The notes: generated by a model not told the origin, from the letters alone. Counted from the stretch's first letter, positions 35,476 through 44,427 are shown. The stretch: DNA of 64,000 nucleotides from an uncultured Pseudothermotoga sp. (GCA_937995655.1 CALKJI010000005.1:343268-407267); one strand, 5' to 3'. Numbers and translations: made by a program.

Positions 35476-36297
35476 ATGCTGATAGATTGCAAAAAAATAG
35501 CCCAGATGATAGATGCCCAGAGTTTATCACTGTTGCAGAAATCGTCAGTAAGACCAAAACTTGTGAGTCTAGCTGTAAAACCAGACCAAAGTACAGTTTC
35601 CTATTTGAAGAGTCAGCAAAAAAAGGCGCAATCTCTTGGCATCGACTATGAGATGATCAATGTTGAAGACGCTCTTTCACTTGAGGAGTCTTTACAGAAA
35701 GCCTCGAAGGATGAATCTGTCCACGGTCTTTTTGTATCGCATCCCTTGCCTCCAGAGATTGACGAGATGAAGATAGCCAATTTGATAGAAGCTGACAAAG
35801 ATGTTGAGGGAAGGAATCCACTGAACTTGGGACGTCTTGTTTATGGTATCGAAGATTTCGCACCTTGCACGGCAGCAGCAATTGTAAGAATTCTCACCTC
35901 CGTTACGGATTTAACAGGTAAGAATGTAGTTGTGATTGGAAGGAGCACTACAGTTGGATTACCTGTCTCTATAATGCTTTTGAGGCGTGATAGAAGCGCC
36001 ACCGTTACAGTATGCCATAGTAGAACAACCAATATCCCTGAGATGACTAGAAAAGCAGATGTGACAATCGTTGCCGTTGGCAAGGCTGGATTTCTAACAT
36101 CAGAAATGGTTCGCGATGGGTCCATTGTAATAGATGTTGGGATAAATGTAGTTGATGGAAAAGTACTTGGTGATGCAGACAAGTCAATTCAAGAAAAAGC
36201 ACAGGTTACACCTGTCCCCGGCGGAGTGGGAGTTGTGACAACCTCTATTCTGATGAATAGAGTCGTGAGAAATGCTGTGAGAGGTGGTATGAATTGA
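35476..36297 (+). CDS. folD: FolD-like methylenetetrahydrofolate dehydrogenase/cyclohydrolase with altered active site
   Basis: FolD interconverts methylene-, methenyl- and 10-formyltetrahydrofolate. The Rossmann part (V-V-I-G-R-S-T-T-V-G-L-P and H-S-R-T-T-N) and the P-V-P-G-G-V-G end motif are present. Two residues central to cyclohydrolase activity are changed. The YxxxK lysine is Gln47 (Tyr43 is kept; lysines occur at 45 and 49), and the glutamine of the usual V-Q-L-P-L-P is Ser88. Asp109 is retained. The protein is 273 residues, slightly short. Because it still follows fhs, the step must be needed, so either activity is reduced or another residue substitutes. Confidence 0.9.
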   Translation: MLIDCKKIAQMIDAQSLSLLQKSSVRPKLVSLAVKPDQSTVSYLKSQQKKAQSLGIDYEMINVEDALSLEESLQKASKDESVHGLFVSHPLPPEIDEMKIANLIEADKDVEGRNPLNLGRLVYGIEDFAPCTAAAIVRILTSVTDLTGKNVVVIGRSTTVGLPVSIMLLRRDRSATVTVCHSRTTNIPEMTRKADVTIVAVGKAGFLTSEMVRDGSIVIDVGINVVDGKVLGDADKSIQEKAQVTPVPGGVGVVTTSILMNRVVRNAVRGGMN

Positions 36298-37280
36298 GAA
36301 TATTGAGCGGTGTCAGGCCAACGGGAAAACCACACATAGGTAACTACATAGGTGCGCTAAAGAATTGGAAAAAACTTCAAGATGAAGGGCACGAGTGTTT
36401 CTATTTTGTGGCCGATTGGCATGCACTTACTACTTCTTACGATGAGACAGAGGGATTGAGGTCCTATACAAGAGAAGTCATGAGATCTTTTCTTGCCTGT
36501 GGACTGAATCCAGAGGAATCTACACTTTTTGTTCAGTCAGCAATAAAAGAACATTCGGAACTGGCGATCTTATTCTCTATGATAGTTCCAATCTCATGGC
36601 TCGAAAGAGTACCAACGTATAAAGAGATTAAGCAACAACTCGCTGAGAAAGATCTTTCAAATGCCGGTTTCTTACTCTATCCTGTACTACAAGCTGCCGA
36701 TATATTGATATATTTAGCCGAAGGAGTACCAGTTGGAGAAGATCAAGTTTATCATGTTGAGCTCACAAGGGAAATTGCAAGAAGATTTAATTTTCTTTAT
36801 GGTGAAACCTTTCCAGAACCTCAATCTCTATTGTCAATAGTGCCAAAGTTACCTGGTACCGATGGCAGGAAGATGAGCAAGAGTTACGGTAACATTGTAT
36901 CACTTGAAAACAGTTATAGCGAGCTGGAGAAAGCTATTCTTCCCATGATGACCGATCCGGCCCGTAAGAGAAGGACAGATCCGGGAGATCCGCAGAAATG
37001 TCCCGTTTGGGATTATCACAAAGCCTTTGGAATAAATTCGCAAGAGAGTGACTGGGTTATTGAAGGTTGCACCAAGGCTAAAATTGGTTGCATAGACTGC
37101 AAAAAGTTGCTTTTGAAAAACATGAAAAGGGAACTTGAGCCAATCTGGGAAAACTACATAAAGATTGATTCAGACCCGCACTATGTTGATGATGTTGTAA
37201 CCAAAGGTAACCAAAAAGCAAGGTCAGTAGCACAAAGAACCATGGAGATAGTCAGAGAAAGAATGAATTTACTCTTCTGA
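36294..37280 (+). CDS. trpS: tryptophanyl-tRNA synthetase
   Basis: This class I synthetase charges tRNA(Trp). The first ATP motif is P-T-G-K-P-H-I-G-N-Y and the second K-M-S-K-S-Y-G-N; G-E-D-Q-x-x-H-x-E-L-T-R-E-I-A is in between. The 328 residues match the bacterial form. The start is TTG 36294 in a TTGA overlap with folD. A C-x-x-C pattern near the end (G-C-I-D-C-K-K) follows the G-C of a third cysteine and may be a small metal site as in some thermophile synthetases; this is only suggestive. Confidence 0.96.
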   Translation: MRILSGVRPTGKPHIGNYIGALKNWKKLQDEGHECFYFVADWHALTTSYDETEGLRSYTREVMRSFLACGLNPEESTLFVQSAIKEHSELAILFSMIVPISWLERVPTYKEIKQQLAEKDLSNAGFLLYPVLQAADILIYLAEGVPVGEDQVYHVELTREIARRFNFLYGETFPEPQSLLSIVPKLPGTDGRKMSKSYGNIVSLENSYSELEKAILPMMTDPARKRRTDPGDPQKCPVWDYHKAFGINSQESDWVIEGCTKAKIGCIDCKKLLLKNMKRELEPIWENYIKIDSDPHYVDDVVTKGNQKARSVAQRTMEIVRERMNLLF

Positions 37281-37289
37281 GGTGATTTC

Positions 37290-37976
37290 TTGGAATTAGT
37301 ATTTCGGCTTCAGGAATTTGAAGGTCCATTAGATCTGTTGCTATATCTTGTTAAGAAGCGTAGAATAAACGTGCGCCAAGTCTCTGTATCCCAGCTGGCT
37401 GATGAATTTGTTGCTTATGTTGAGCAAATGAAGAAATTGGACTTGAATGTCACTTGTGACTTTATTTCCATGGCAACTCAATTGATGGAAATGAAATCCA
37501 AATACATTCTACCATCTCTGAGTGAAAAAGAAGCAAAGCAATTGGCTCAACAAGAAGAAGAACTGTTTAGAAGGATTGAAATGTACCAAAAGATAAGAGA
37601 ACTGAGCGAGCAAGTCAAAGAGAGAATCAAGGACGTAGGAAACAGACAAATGGTGAAGTTACCATTATTGCCGCAGATCGAACAAGAAAAGTTAAGCAGG
37701 ATACTTCAAGCTGCATTACAGGAAATCAATATTCGCAAGGTTGTTTACAAGATAAAGAGACAAGCTATGACAGTCGAACAAGCCATGAACAAAGTGCTCG
37801 ATGTACTTTCTGAAGATGGTGACTTCACACTGTACGACATTCTCAGAATAGGTGAAAACCGCTATCAAGTGATAATCTATCTTCTAGCGGTTCTTGAATT
37901 AGTCTTTTTCAAAAAAGTCCTCCTTCTCGAAATCGACGAAAATCTTATTTTGAGGAGGAATGATCTTGAAGCTTAA
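37290..37976 (+). CDS. scpA: segregation and condensation protein A
   Basis: ScpA is the kleisin that closes the SMC condensin ring. The start F-E-G-P-L-D-L-L-L-Y-L-V is the family hallmark; the middle is coiled-coil-like and charged, and the C-terminal winged helix ends V-L-E-L-V-F-F-K. The start is TTG 37290 after GAGGTGAT. At 228 residues it is typical. It overlaps scpB by 11 bases. Confidence 0.95.
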   Translation: MELVFRLQEFEGPLDLLLYLVKKRRINVRQVSVSQLADEFVAYVEQMKKLDLNVTCDFISMATQLMEMKSKYILPSLSEKEAKQLAQQEEELFRRIEMYQKIRELSEQVKERIKDVGNRQMVKLPLLPQIEQEKLSRILQAALQEINIRKVVYKIKRQAMTVEQAMNKVLDVLSEDGDFTLYDILRIGENRYQVIIYLLAVLELVFFKKVLLLEIDENLILRRNDLEA

Positions 37977-38484
37977 AGCCATGATCGAGGCTTTGATCTT
38001 TGCTGCCCGTGGGATGACTTTGGAGAGGCTTGCGAAAGTGACTGAAAGTGACTTAGGGACTGTCACAAAGGTTGTTGAAGAACTTGAGAAAGAATATAAC
38101 AGCGAAGATCACGGTGTAGAATTGAAAAAAGTTGGTGATGTTTATCGTTTCTATACCAAACCTGAGTATTCACAGATAGTCGGCAAAGTGACAAGAACAT
38201 TTTATACAAAACTTTCCTCAAGCCAAATGGAAATAATCGCAGCGATACTCCTTAACGGTCCTTCCACGATGCAGATGCTCAACGAACTGCGAGGAAAAGA
38301 TTCCAGTGCTATAGTAAGATCACTCCACAAATCAGGTGTTTTGGTTAGGAAGAAGCAATCACACACTTATGTTTACCATCTGAACGAAAGTTTCAAGGAT
38401 TTTCTCATGATAGAAGGAGTGCTCGATCAAATGACCGAGCACCCGGAGTCTGCTAAACCTTCGTCTTTGATTTCTGAATCTTGA
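37966..38484 (+). CDS. scpB: segregation and condensation protein B
   Basis: ScpB dimers bind ScpA and regulate the SMC ring. The protein consists of two winged-helix domains; I-E-A-L-I-F-A-A-R-G near the start and L-S-S-S-Q-M-E-I-I-A-A-I in the second domain match the family. I prefer the TTG at 37966, seven bases after GAGGAGG, to the ATG at 37960 that almost touches that site; length 172 residues. The 3' end overlaps the convergent NuoF-like gene by 32 bases. Confidence 0.93.
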   Translation: MKLKAMIEALIFAARGMTLERLAKVTESDLGTVTKVVEELEKEYNSEDHGVELKKVGDVYRFYTKPEYSQIVGKVTRTFYTKLSSSQMEIIAAILLNGPSTMQMLNELRGKDSSAIVRSLHKSGVLVRKKQSHTYVYHLNESFKDFLMIEGVLDQMTEHPESAKPSSLISES

Positions 38485-40081
38485 TGAATCTACACACATT
38501 GTGCGGGCAGGAAGAAGCATTTATATGTTCGACAAAATCTTTCTCAAAGTTTTCGACAATTGACAGCAAAGGAACATTGATGCTCTGTCCCAGTCCACAC
38601 AAAGATGCTTCTTGCGTAACGTAGGCTATCTGTTTCAGTGTGTCCAGATCCTCCAATTTTCCTTGACCCCTGCTCATCCTTTCAAGAATTTGGACTGCAA
38701 GCCTCGTACCTTCTCGACAAGGAGTGCATTTACCGCATGATTCATGAGCGAAGAACTGCATCGTATTGAGAGCAACATCAACAGGACAGATGTCATCGGA
38801 CATAGCCAATATAACCCCAGATCCGATGGAAACTCCATAGTTCTTGAATGAATCATAATCTAGAGGTACGTCGAGTTTATCAGTCCCAATGAAGGTACCT
38901 GCCGTTCCACCGGTTTGGATCATGTATAGATCCTTACCCCCAACAAGACCTCCACCAAATCTATAGATTAGATCACGAACGGTGGTACCCATAGGTACTT
39001 CGACAATGCCTCGCCGCACAACGTTACCAACGAGTGAATAAACCTTTGTCCCAGGTGAACCAGCTGTTCCAAACGACTTGAACCAATCTGGACCCTTGAG
39101 AATGATTGGTGGGACATTGGCAAAGGTTTCCACGTTGTTTATCACCGTTGGCTTACCAAACAACCCATTTGTGGGAGGATATGGTGGCTTTAGTCTCGGT
39201 CTTCCAGATTTTCCTTCGATAGATTCAAGCAATGCGGTCTCTTCACCACATATATAAGCACCCGCACCAAGTCTGACAGTCAAATCGAAGTTGAAACCAC
39301 TACCCATGATGTCTTTACCCAAAAAGCCATATTCGTAAGCATCTTTTATCGCCTTTTGAATGTTCTCCACCGAACCGTAGTATTCTCCTCTTATATATAT
39401 GTATCCCTTAGTTGCACCAACGGCATAACCACAGATAATCATTGCTTCAATAACAGAGTGTGGATCTCCTTCCATTATTAACCTGTCTTTGAAGGTACCA
39501 GGTTCGCCTTCGTCTGCGTTACAAACCACATATTTCTGATCGGCTTGTACTTTGGCTGTGAATTCCCATTTCAGACCGGTTGGAAAGCCTGCACCACCGC
39601 GGCCGCGAAGACCAGAAGCTTTGACATATTCAAGAACCTGTTGCGGCTTCATTTGAGACAAAACTTTGTTGAGTGCGAAATAGCCATCTCGTGCGATGTA
39701 TTCATCTATATTTCTTGGGTCGATGCTACCAACATTTCTCAGAACGATTCTTGTTTCCGTGATGATCTTTTCTTTTTCTACCACGAGTTTGAGTTTATCC
39801 TTCGGTATCTCCAGCGAAAGAACTGGTCTTCCTTTCAACAGGTGTTCCGTTACGATCTTTTCGATGTCTGCTACCGAACGGACTGAATAGTATATGTCAT
39901 CTGGGAAAACTGCCATCATAACACCCTGTGTGTACACGCCCATGGTACCTGTTTCTAAGATATCAACTGTATCTTGAAGATTGTATTTTCCGATAAGTTC
40001 TTTCAGATAATTTACAAAATGCTTTGCACCGAGCAACACACTGTTAGAATCGACTGATACAATAACTAGCATGGGTTTCAT
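38453..40081 (-). CDS. NuoF-like NADH-binding flavoprotein with a cysteine-free N-terminal Trx-like domain
   Basis: This 542-residue protein belongs to the NuoF/HydB/HndC family that binds NAD and FMN. The nucleotide motif G-R-G-G-A-G-F-P-T-G is at 160-169, and the [4Fe-4S] cysteines are E-S-C-G-K-C-T-P-C with the fourth in S-L-C-G-L-G. The N-terminal thioredoxin-like domain, which in the sister protein at 40583-42382 binds [2Fe-2S] through four cysteines, has none: the positions are Val10, Val15, Thr46 and Tyr50. The C-terminal 2x[4Fe-4S] ferredoxin domain of HydB is also absent, although a C-P-H-N-V-C remains. It is the last gene of the five-gene unit. Confidence 0.92.
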   Translation of the reverse strand: MKPMLVIVSVDSNSVLLGAKHFVNYLKELIGKYNLQDTVDILETGTMGVYTQGVMMAVFPDDIYYSVRSVADIEKIVTEHLLKGRPVLSLEIPKDKLKLVVEKEKIITETRIVLRNVGSIDPRNIDEYIARDGYFALNKVLSQMKPQQVLEYVKASGLRGRGGAGFPTGLKWEFTAKVQADQKYVVCNADEGEPGTFKDRLIMEGDPHSVIEAMIICGYAVGATKGYIYIRGEYYGSVENIQKAIKDAYEYGFLGKDIMGSGFNFDLTVRLGAGAYICGEETALLESIEGKSGRPRLKPPYPPTNGLFGKPTVINNVETFANVPPIILKGPDWFKSFGTAGSPGTKVYSLVGNVVRRGIVEVPMGTTVRDLIYRFGGGLVGGKDLYMIQTGGTAGTFIGTDKLDVPLDYDSFKNYGVSIGSGVILAMSDDICPVDVALNTMQFFAHESCGKCTPCREGTRLAVQILERMSRGQGKLEDLDTLKQIAYVTQEASLCGLGQSINVPLLSIVENFEKDFVEHINASSCPHNVCRFIKIQKSKTKV

Positions 40082-40566
40082 CTTTCATCGCCTCCTTTGC
40101 GGAGGTTCTCTATCAGTTCTTTTACCTTTCTCGGCGTGAGATCACCATAGTATTGATCATTTATCATTATTACAGGAGATACACCACACAAACCAAGACA
40201 GCTCGTTGTCTCAAGTGTGAAGAGACCGTCTTTAGTAGTTTCGCCAAAGTTCACACCGAGGCTTTCTTGCAAAATTTGAACTATCTCTCTGCCACCCGTT
40301 ACATGGCAAGGCAGGTTCACACAAACTCGTATTACATATTTGCCTCTTGGTTTAATCGAAAACATTGTGTAAAAAGTCAAGACTTCGTAAACCTTTGATT
40401 TTGGTACACCAAGTTCTTCAGCAACTATTTCGGCAGCCTCTACGGGCACATAATTTCCAAAATAATCTTGAATTTTATGAAGTGTATTGATCAATATATC
40501 TTTCTCTTCAAGGGACTCTAATTTTGCTTTTTCAACAAGTGCACTCACCTTCTCGCGATCGACCAC
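40078..40566 (-). CDS. NuoE-like [2Fe-2S] subunit (second copy)
   Basis: This subunit pairs with the NuoF-like protein that follows it. The four cluster cysteines are R-V-C-V-N-L-P-C and S-C-L-G-L-C-G-V-S-P, and the helical N-terminal part L-H-K-I-Q-D-Y-F-G-N-Y-V-P is standard. I chose the GTG at 40566, six bases after GGGGGAG, giving 162 residues; a longer open frame overlaps the end of the preceding gene. Start and stop fit the tight packing of the operon, with an ATGA overlap into the next gene. Confidence 0.93.
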   Translation of the reverse strand: MVDREKVSALVEKAKLESLEEKDILINTLHKIQDYFGNYVPVEAAEIVAEELGVPKSKVYEVLTFYTMFSIKPRGKYVIRVCVNLPCHVTGGREIVQILQESLGVNFGETTKDGLFTLETTSCLGLCGVSPVIMINDQYYGDLTPRKVKELIENLRKGGDER

Positions 40567-40582
40567 AACCAACTCCCCCTTC

Positions 40583-42382
40583 TCACGGTGATACTTTGCT
40601 GATCGCACCGAATCTGCACACTTCAATACAGCTACCACACCTTATACAAACTTCATTATCAATCTGGTGCACTTTCCTCACCTCACCAGAGATCGCATTA
40701 ACAGGACAGACTCTGGCACATGCTGTACATCCCACACATTTTGAAGAATCTATGACGTACCTGATCAGCTGTTTACACTTAAGTGATGGACAGCGTTTTT
40801 CTTTTACGTGCGCTTCATATTCATTGTGATAATACCTCAGCGTACTCAAGACAGGATTAGGGGCCGTTTGACCCAGCCCGCACAGAGATGTGTCCTTGAT
40901 AACCGTTGCCAGGTTTTCAAGTTCTTGGAGGTCCTCTTCGGCTCCCTCCCCAGCAGTTATTTTGTCGAGAATCTTCAACATTTGTTTTGTTCCTTCTCTG
41001 CAAGGTGTACATTTTCCGCAAGATTCATCCACTGTAAACTCCAAGAAAAATCTTGCAACATCCACCATGCAATCATCTTCGTCCATCACTATCATTCCGC
41101 CAGATCCCATAATTGCACCGAGTTTCTGGAGTGATTCATAATCTACCGGCGTATCGAAGTACTCGGACGGTATGCAACCTCCACTGGGACCACCTGTTTG
41201 CACAGCTTTGATTTTTTTGCCTGTAGAAGATCCTCCACCGATCTCATAGAGGAGTTCCTTTAAGGTTATACCCATTGGAACTTCCACCAAGCCAGTGTTG
41301 GTGATTTTTCCAGCAAGGGCGAAGACTTTCGTGCCTGGGGATTTCTCTGTACCTATACTTCTGAACCAATCGGCTCCCTTAGTTATGATAGGTGGAATGC
41401 AAGCTAAGGTTTCGACGTTGTTTATGACTGTTGGGCGACCCCATACACCACTCTGTGCTGGATAAGGAGGTTTGACCCTTGGTTGACCGCGTTTTCCTTC
41501 AATCGAAGCAATCAGGGCCGTTTCTTCACCACATACGAATGCACCAGCACCGATTCTTATTTCGATATGGAAACTAAAATCGCTGCCCATGATCTTTTCT
41601 CCAAGAAAACCATATTCTTTTGCCTGCGAAATTGCAATGTTGAGTCTTTCAATAGCCAGTGGATACTCTGCTCTCACGTATATGTATCCCTGATTTGCAC
41701 CTATAGCAAATCCACCAATGGCCATTGCTTCGAGTATTGTATGGGGATCACCTTCGAGAACGGAACGATCCATGAAAGCTCCGGGGTCACCCTCGTCAGC
41801 ATTACATACAATGTACTTCTTATCACCTTGTGATTTTCTGGTTAACTCCCATTTCAGCCCCGTTGGAAAACCAGCCCCACCTCTACCACGAAGACCACTT
41901 TTTTTGACCTCTTCGATCACCTGTTCGGGGCTCATTTGCTTCAAAACTTTTGCCAAAGCAAAATAACCATCCCTCGCTATGTATTCTTCAATATTCAATG
42001 GATCTATGTACCCAACATTTCGTGTAGCTATCTTCACTTGCCTTGCAAAAAATGGCAATTTTTCGACAGCTTCAGGAACTGCTTCACCGGTTGGCATTTT
42101 GTAAAGGTATTCTTTTACTATCCTTCCTTTGAGTATGTGTTCTTCGACAATCTTTTTTGCAGCTTGAGGTGTTAGTTTTTGGTAAAAAACTCCTTCCGGA
42201 TAGATGACCATCAAGGGCCCCAAGCTACATGCTCCCATACAACCAGTTTCCACGACTCTTACAACGTCGCCCAATGCGTATTTCTCTATCTCTTTTTCAA
42301 GTGCCTGCTTCACACTCTCTTCACCGGCAGAGATACAGGCACCTCCTGCACAAATCAAAATTGTAGTCGCTGCCAATGGCAC
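40583..42382 (-). CDS. HydB/HndC-like NADH-binding flavoprotein subunit with ferredoxin domain
   Basis: This 599-residue electron-transfer subunit has four parts. The N-terminal Trx-like [2Fe-2S] domain has I-C-A-G-G-A-C and T-G-C-M-G-A-C. The NAD/FMN domain carries G-R-G-G-A-G-F-P-T-G. The [4Fe-4S] helical bundle has E-S-C-G-K-C-T-P-C and S-L-C-G-L-G. A C-terminal 2x[4Fe-4S] ferredoxin starts near residue 549. This is the layout of HydB of bifurcating hydrogenases and HndC of NADP-reducing hydrogenase. The matching catalytic subunit (HydA/HndD) is absent from the window. The start is GTG 42382 behind AGAGGTGAT. Confidence 0.94.
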   Translation of the reverse strand: MPLAATTILICAGGACISAGEESVKQALEKEIEKYALGDVVRVVETGCMGACSLGPLMVIYPEGVFYQKLTPQAAKKIVEEHILKGRIVKEYLYKMPTGEAVPEAVEKLPFFARQVKIATRNVGYIDPLNIEEYIARDGYFALAKVLKQMSPEQVIEEVKKSGLRGRGGAGFPTGLKWELTRKSQGDKKYIVCNADEGDPGAFMDRSVLEGDPHTILEAMAIGGFAIGANQGYIYVRAEYPLAIERLNIAISQAKEYGFLGEKIMGSDFSFHIEIRIGAGAFVCGEETALIASIEGKRGQPRVKPPYPAQSGVWGRPTVINNVETLACIPPIITKGADWFRSIGTEKSPGTKVFALAGKITNTGLVEVPMGITLKELLYEIGGGSSTGKKIKAVQTGGPSGGCIPSEYFDTPVDYESLQKLGAIMGSGGMIVMDEDDCMVDVARFFLEFTVDESCGKCTPCREGTKQMLKILDKITAGEGAEEDLQELENLATVIKDTSLCGLGQTAPNPVLSTLRYYHNEYEAHVKEKRCPSLKCKQLIRYVIDSSKCVGCTACARVCPVNAISGEVRKVHQIDNEVCIRCGSCIEVCRFGAISKVSP

Positions 42383-42397
42383 TCAGATCACCTCTTC

Positions 42398-42775
42398 TTA
42401 GATTTCTCCTTTTCGAACTAACAAGTCTGTGACAACTTGGCTGGACATTATATGTAACTTCACTATTCTCTTTGCGTTTTCAGGAGTGACATGGCCATAA
42501 ACAACTGGTTCCTGACCCTCCAATCTTACCTCGACCGTTGGTTCAACTTCACACAAACCCATGCAACCTGACTGCACCACTGAAACATCGTTGATATTGT
42601 TTTCATTCAACGCCTCAACGATAGCCTTCAGAGTATCTTTAGCACCAGCCGCTATGCCACAAGTTCCCATTGCAACTGTGATCTTTCCCCTTTTATCTGT
42701 CTCCCTCAGTTGCAGGTCTCTCAAAGCCTTCTCTTTGATTTTCATCAGATCTTCCAGCGACTTTATCTTACTCAT
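42398..42775 (-). CDS. HndB-like [2Fe-2S] ferredoxin domain protein
   Basis: This 125-residue protein is a free-standing thioredoxin-like ferredoxin of the type found as HndB or between hydC and hydB in many fermenters. It shows the family G-T-C-G-I-A-A-G-A motif and the second cysteine pair as S-G-C-M-G-L-C. The start overlaps the stop of the preceding NuoE-like gene (ATGA), and it ends 15 bases before the HydB-like gene. It probably carries electrons within the complex. Confidence 0.92.
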   Translation of the reverse strand: MSKIKSLEDLMKIKEKALRDLQLRETDKRGKITVAMGTCGIAAGAKDTLKAIVEALNENNINDVSVVQSGCMGLCEVEPTVEVRLEGQEPVVYGHVTPENAKRIVKLHIMSSQVVTDLLVRKGEI

Positions 42776-43278
42776 TGAACCTTCACCTCCTTGTATTTAT
42801 CAATGATTCTGGGTACCATATCTGGTTTCACCCTACCATAAAAATCCTTTTCACCTACGAGGACCACCGGTGCCATACTGCAAGCACCAAGACATCTAAC
42901 AGCGTGGATTGAGAACTGTCCATCTTTGGTTGGTTCTTCTGGTTTTGTACCAAGTTCCTCTAAGAACCTCTCGAGAACTCTATCTCCACCCTTGACGTAA
43001 CAGGCTGTACCGAGGCACACTTTGATTTGGACCTTGCCCTTGGGTTTGGTGGAAAAGAAGTTGTAGAAGGTGACAACTCCATAAACTTGTGAAACTGGTA
43101 TACCGAGAGCTTCAGCAATATGTTGTTGTACTTCTGACGACAGGTACCCAAAGAGCTCTTGAGCCTTTTGCAGGACAGATATGAGCTTATCGGGCTCCGC
43201 ACCAATGGAATCGATGTACTGGTCTAATTCCTTGAACAGACGTTCACCTGTTGTGCATAGATCCGGCAATTGTTCCAC
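42772..43278 (-). CDS. HydC/HndA-like NuoE-family [2Fe-2S] subunit
   Basis: This first gene of the unit encodes a 168-residue NuoE-type subunit with cluster cysteines K-V-C-L-G-T-A-C and R-C-L-G-A-C-S-M-A-P. The sequence V-Y-G-V-V-T-F-Y-N-F-F is the usual link to the NuoF partner. Order NuoE, HndB-like, NuoF matches hndABC. The ribosome site is AGGAGGTGG. It is followed by a second NuoE-NuoF pair, so the operon encodes two NADH-oxidising heads. Confidence 0.94.
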   Translation of the reverse strand: MEQLPDLCTTGERLFKELDQYIDSIGAEPDKLISVLQKAQELFGYLSSEVQQHIAEALGIPVSQVYGVVTFYNFFSTKPKGKVQIKVCLGTACYVKGGDRVLERFLEELGTKPEEPTKDGQFSIHAVRCLGACSMAPVVLVGEKDFYGRVKPDMVPRIIDKYKEVKVQ

Positions 43279-43310
43279 CTCCTGTTAATAAATTCACAAT
43301 CTTCAGATCG

Positions 43311-43319
43311 ATTATACCA
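43311..43319 (-). promoter_or_regulatory. extended -10 promoter of the NuoEF operon
   Basis: The minus strand reads TGG-TATAAT at 43319-43311, a perfect extended -10 element about 33 bases before the first start codon. No good -35 box is present at 17 bases. Confidence 0.6.
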
Positions 43320-43372
43320 TTTTCAGTTGAAAAAACTATATGCGATGATAAAGTAAGAATAGAGGGAGAAGG

Positions 43373-44389
43373 ATGACGATGCTTGTCAAAGTGGACCCAC
43401 TCAAACCAGTTGAGGATATTCTTCGTAAGGTTGCCGATCTGATAAAAGAAGGCGGTGTAGTTGCATTTCCTACAGAAACAGTCTATGGTCTTGGTGCAGA
43501 TTGTTTCAATATCTCGGCTGTGTTGAAGATCTTTCAAATAAAGAGAAGACCTGCTGATAATCCATTGATCGTCCATATATACGACATAAAACAACTACAA
43601 GATCTCATAGATCAGGATTATGAAAAGGCTTGTGCAATTATGGATGTCTTCTGGCCTGGTCCTGTGACCCTTATATTCAGAAAAAAATCTTATGTCCCCA
43701 AAGAAGTAACAGGAGGGCTTGAGACCGTAGCAGTGAGGATGCCAAGTCATCCAGTTGCACAGAAATTCTTGAGGCTGAGTGGTACTCCAATAGCTGCTCC
43801 AAGTGCAAATTTGTCGGGTAAACCGAGCCCAACGAGGGCTGAGCATGTAATAGAGGACCTTTATGGTTTGGTAGATGCGATCATCGATGGAGGAGAGACA
43901 CCATTAGGTATAGAATCAACCATAATAGATTTTTCCAGGGAAAGACCCATCTTGTTACGCCCCGGTCCTGCTACGATAGAAGAAATCCAAAAAGTCATAC
44001 AAAACTTGGAGATTCCGGAGTTCTTGTTGAAGAAAACAAATGAACCCACCAGACCACTTTCGCCTGGGATGAGTTATAGACATTATGCGCCAGAGAAGCC
44101 TTTGATACTTGTAATCGACTACAACAAGCTTGACGAGGTACTCTTAAGATACCCAGATGCACCAGTGATTTGTGCACAAGAGTTGGTTTCAAAGTTTTAT
44201 GGTAGAAGGACGGTTGTGCTAGGGACCTTGAGAGAGCCTTTCACAATTGCTCAAAATCTTTTTCACGTACTCAGAACAGTAGATTCAATTACAGCGAGCG
44301 CAGCAATCGTTGTTGGTTTTGAGTCAAAGGGAATACTGTTTTCCGTAATGAACCGTTTGAGAAAGGCTGCATCTGAGATTGTTGAATAA
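43373..44389 (+). CDS. threonylcarbamoyl-AMP synthase, Sua5 long form
   Basis: The enzyme makes threonylcarbamoyl-AMP, the first intermediate of the t6A37 modification of ANN-decoding tRNAs. The YrdC core spans about 1-210, with I-K-R-R-P-A-D-N-P-L and P-S-A-N-L-S-G-K-P-S-P-T as substrate motifs. The C-terminal Sua5 domain after the linker S-P-G-M-S-Y-R-H-Y-A-P distinguishes it from the short TsaC form; 338 residues. ATG 43373 and 43379 are both possible, with GGGAGAAGG upstream. Confidence 0.95.
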   Translation: MTMLVKVDPLKPVEDILRKVADLIKEGGVVAFPTETVYGLGADCFNISAVLKIFQIKRRPADNPLIVHIYDIKQLQDLIDQDYEKACAIMDVFWPGPVTLIFRKKSYVPKEVTGGLETVAVRMPSHPVAQKFLRLSGTPIAAPSANLSGKPSPTRAEHVIEDLYGLVDAIIDGGETPLGIESTIIDFSRERPILLRPGPATIEEIQKVIQNLEIPEFLLKKTNEPTRPLSPGMSYRHYAPEKPLILVIDYNKLDEVLLRYPDAPVICAQELVSKFYGRRTVVLGTLREPFTIAQNLFHVLRTVDSITASAAIVVGFESKGILFSVMNRLRKAASEIVE

Positions 44390-44427
44390 TTGTAACTTCG
44401 TGGTGCAAGGTTTTTTAAAGATTCCTG

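Noticed and set aside
38419..38442. Inverted repeat GTGCTCG/CGAGCAC near the end of scpB as a terminator for the convergent NuoF-like gene
   Set aside because: Only 7 pairs with a 10-base loop and a poor U tract (TCCTTCT); it also lies inside coding sequence.
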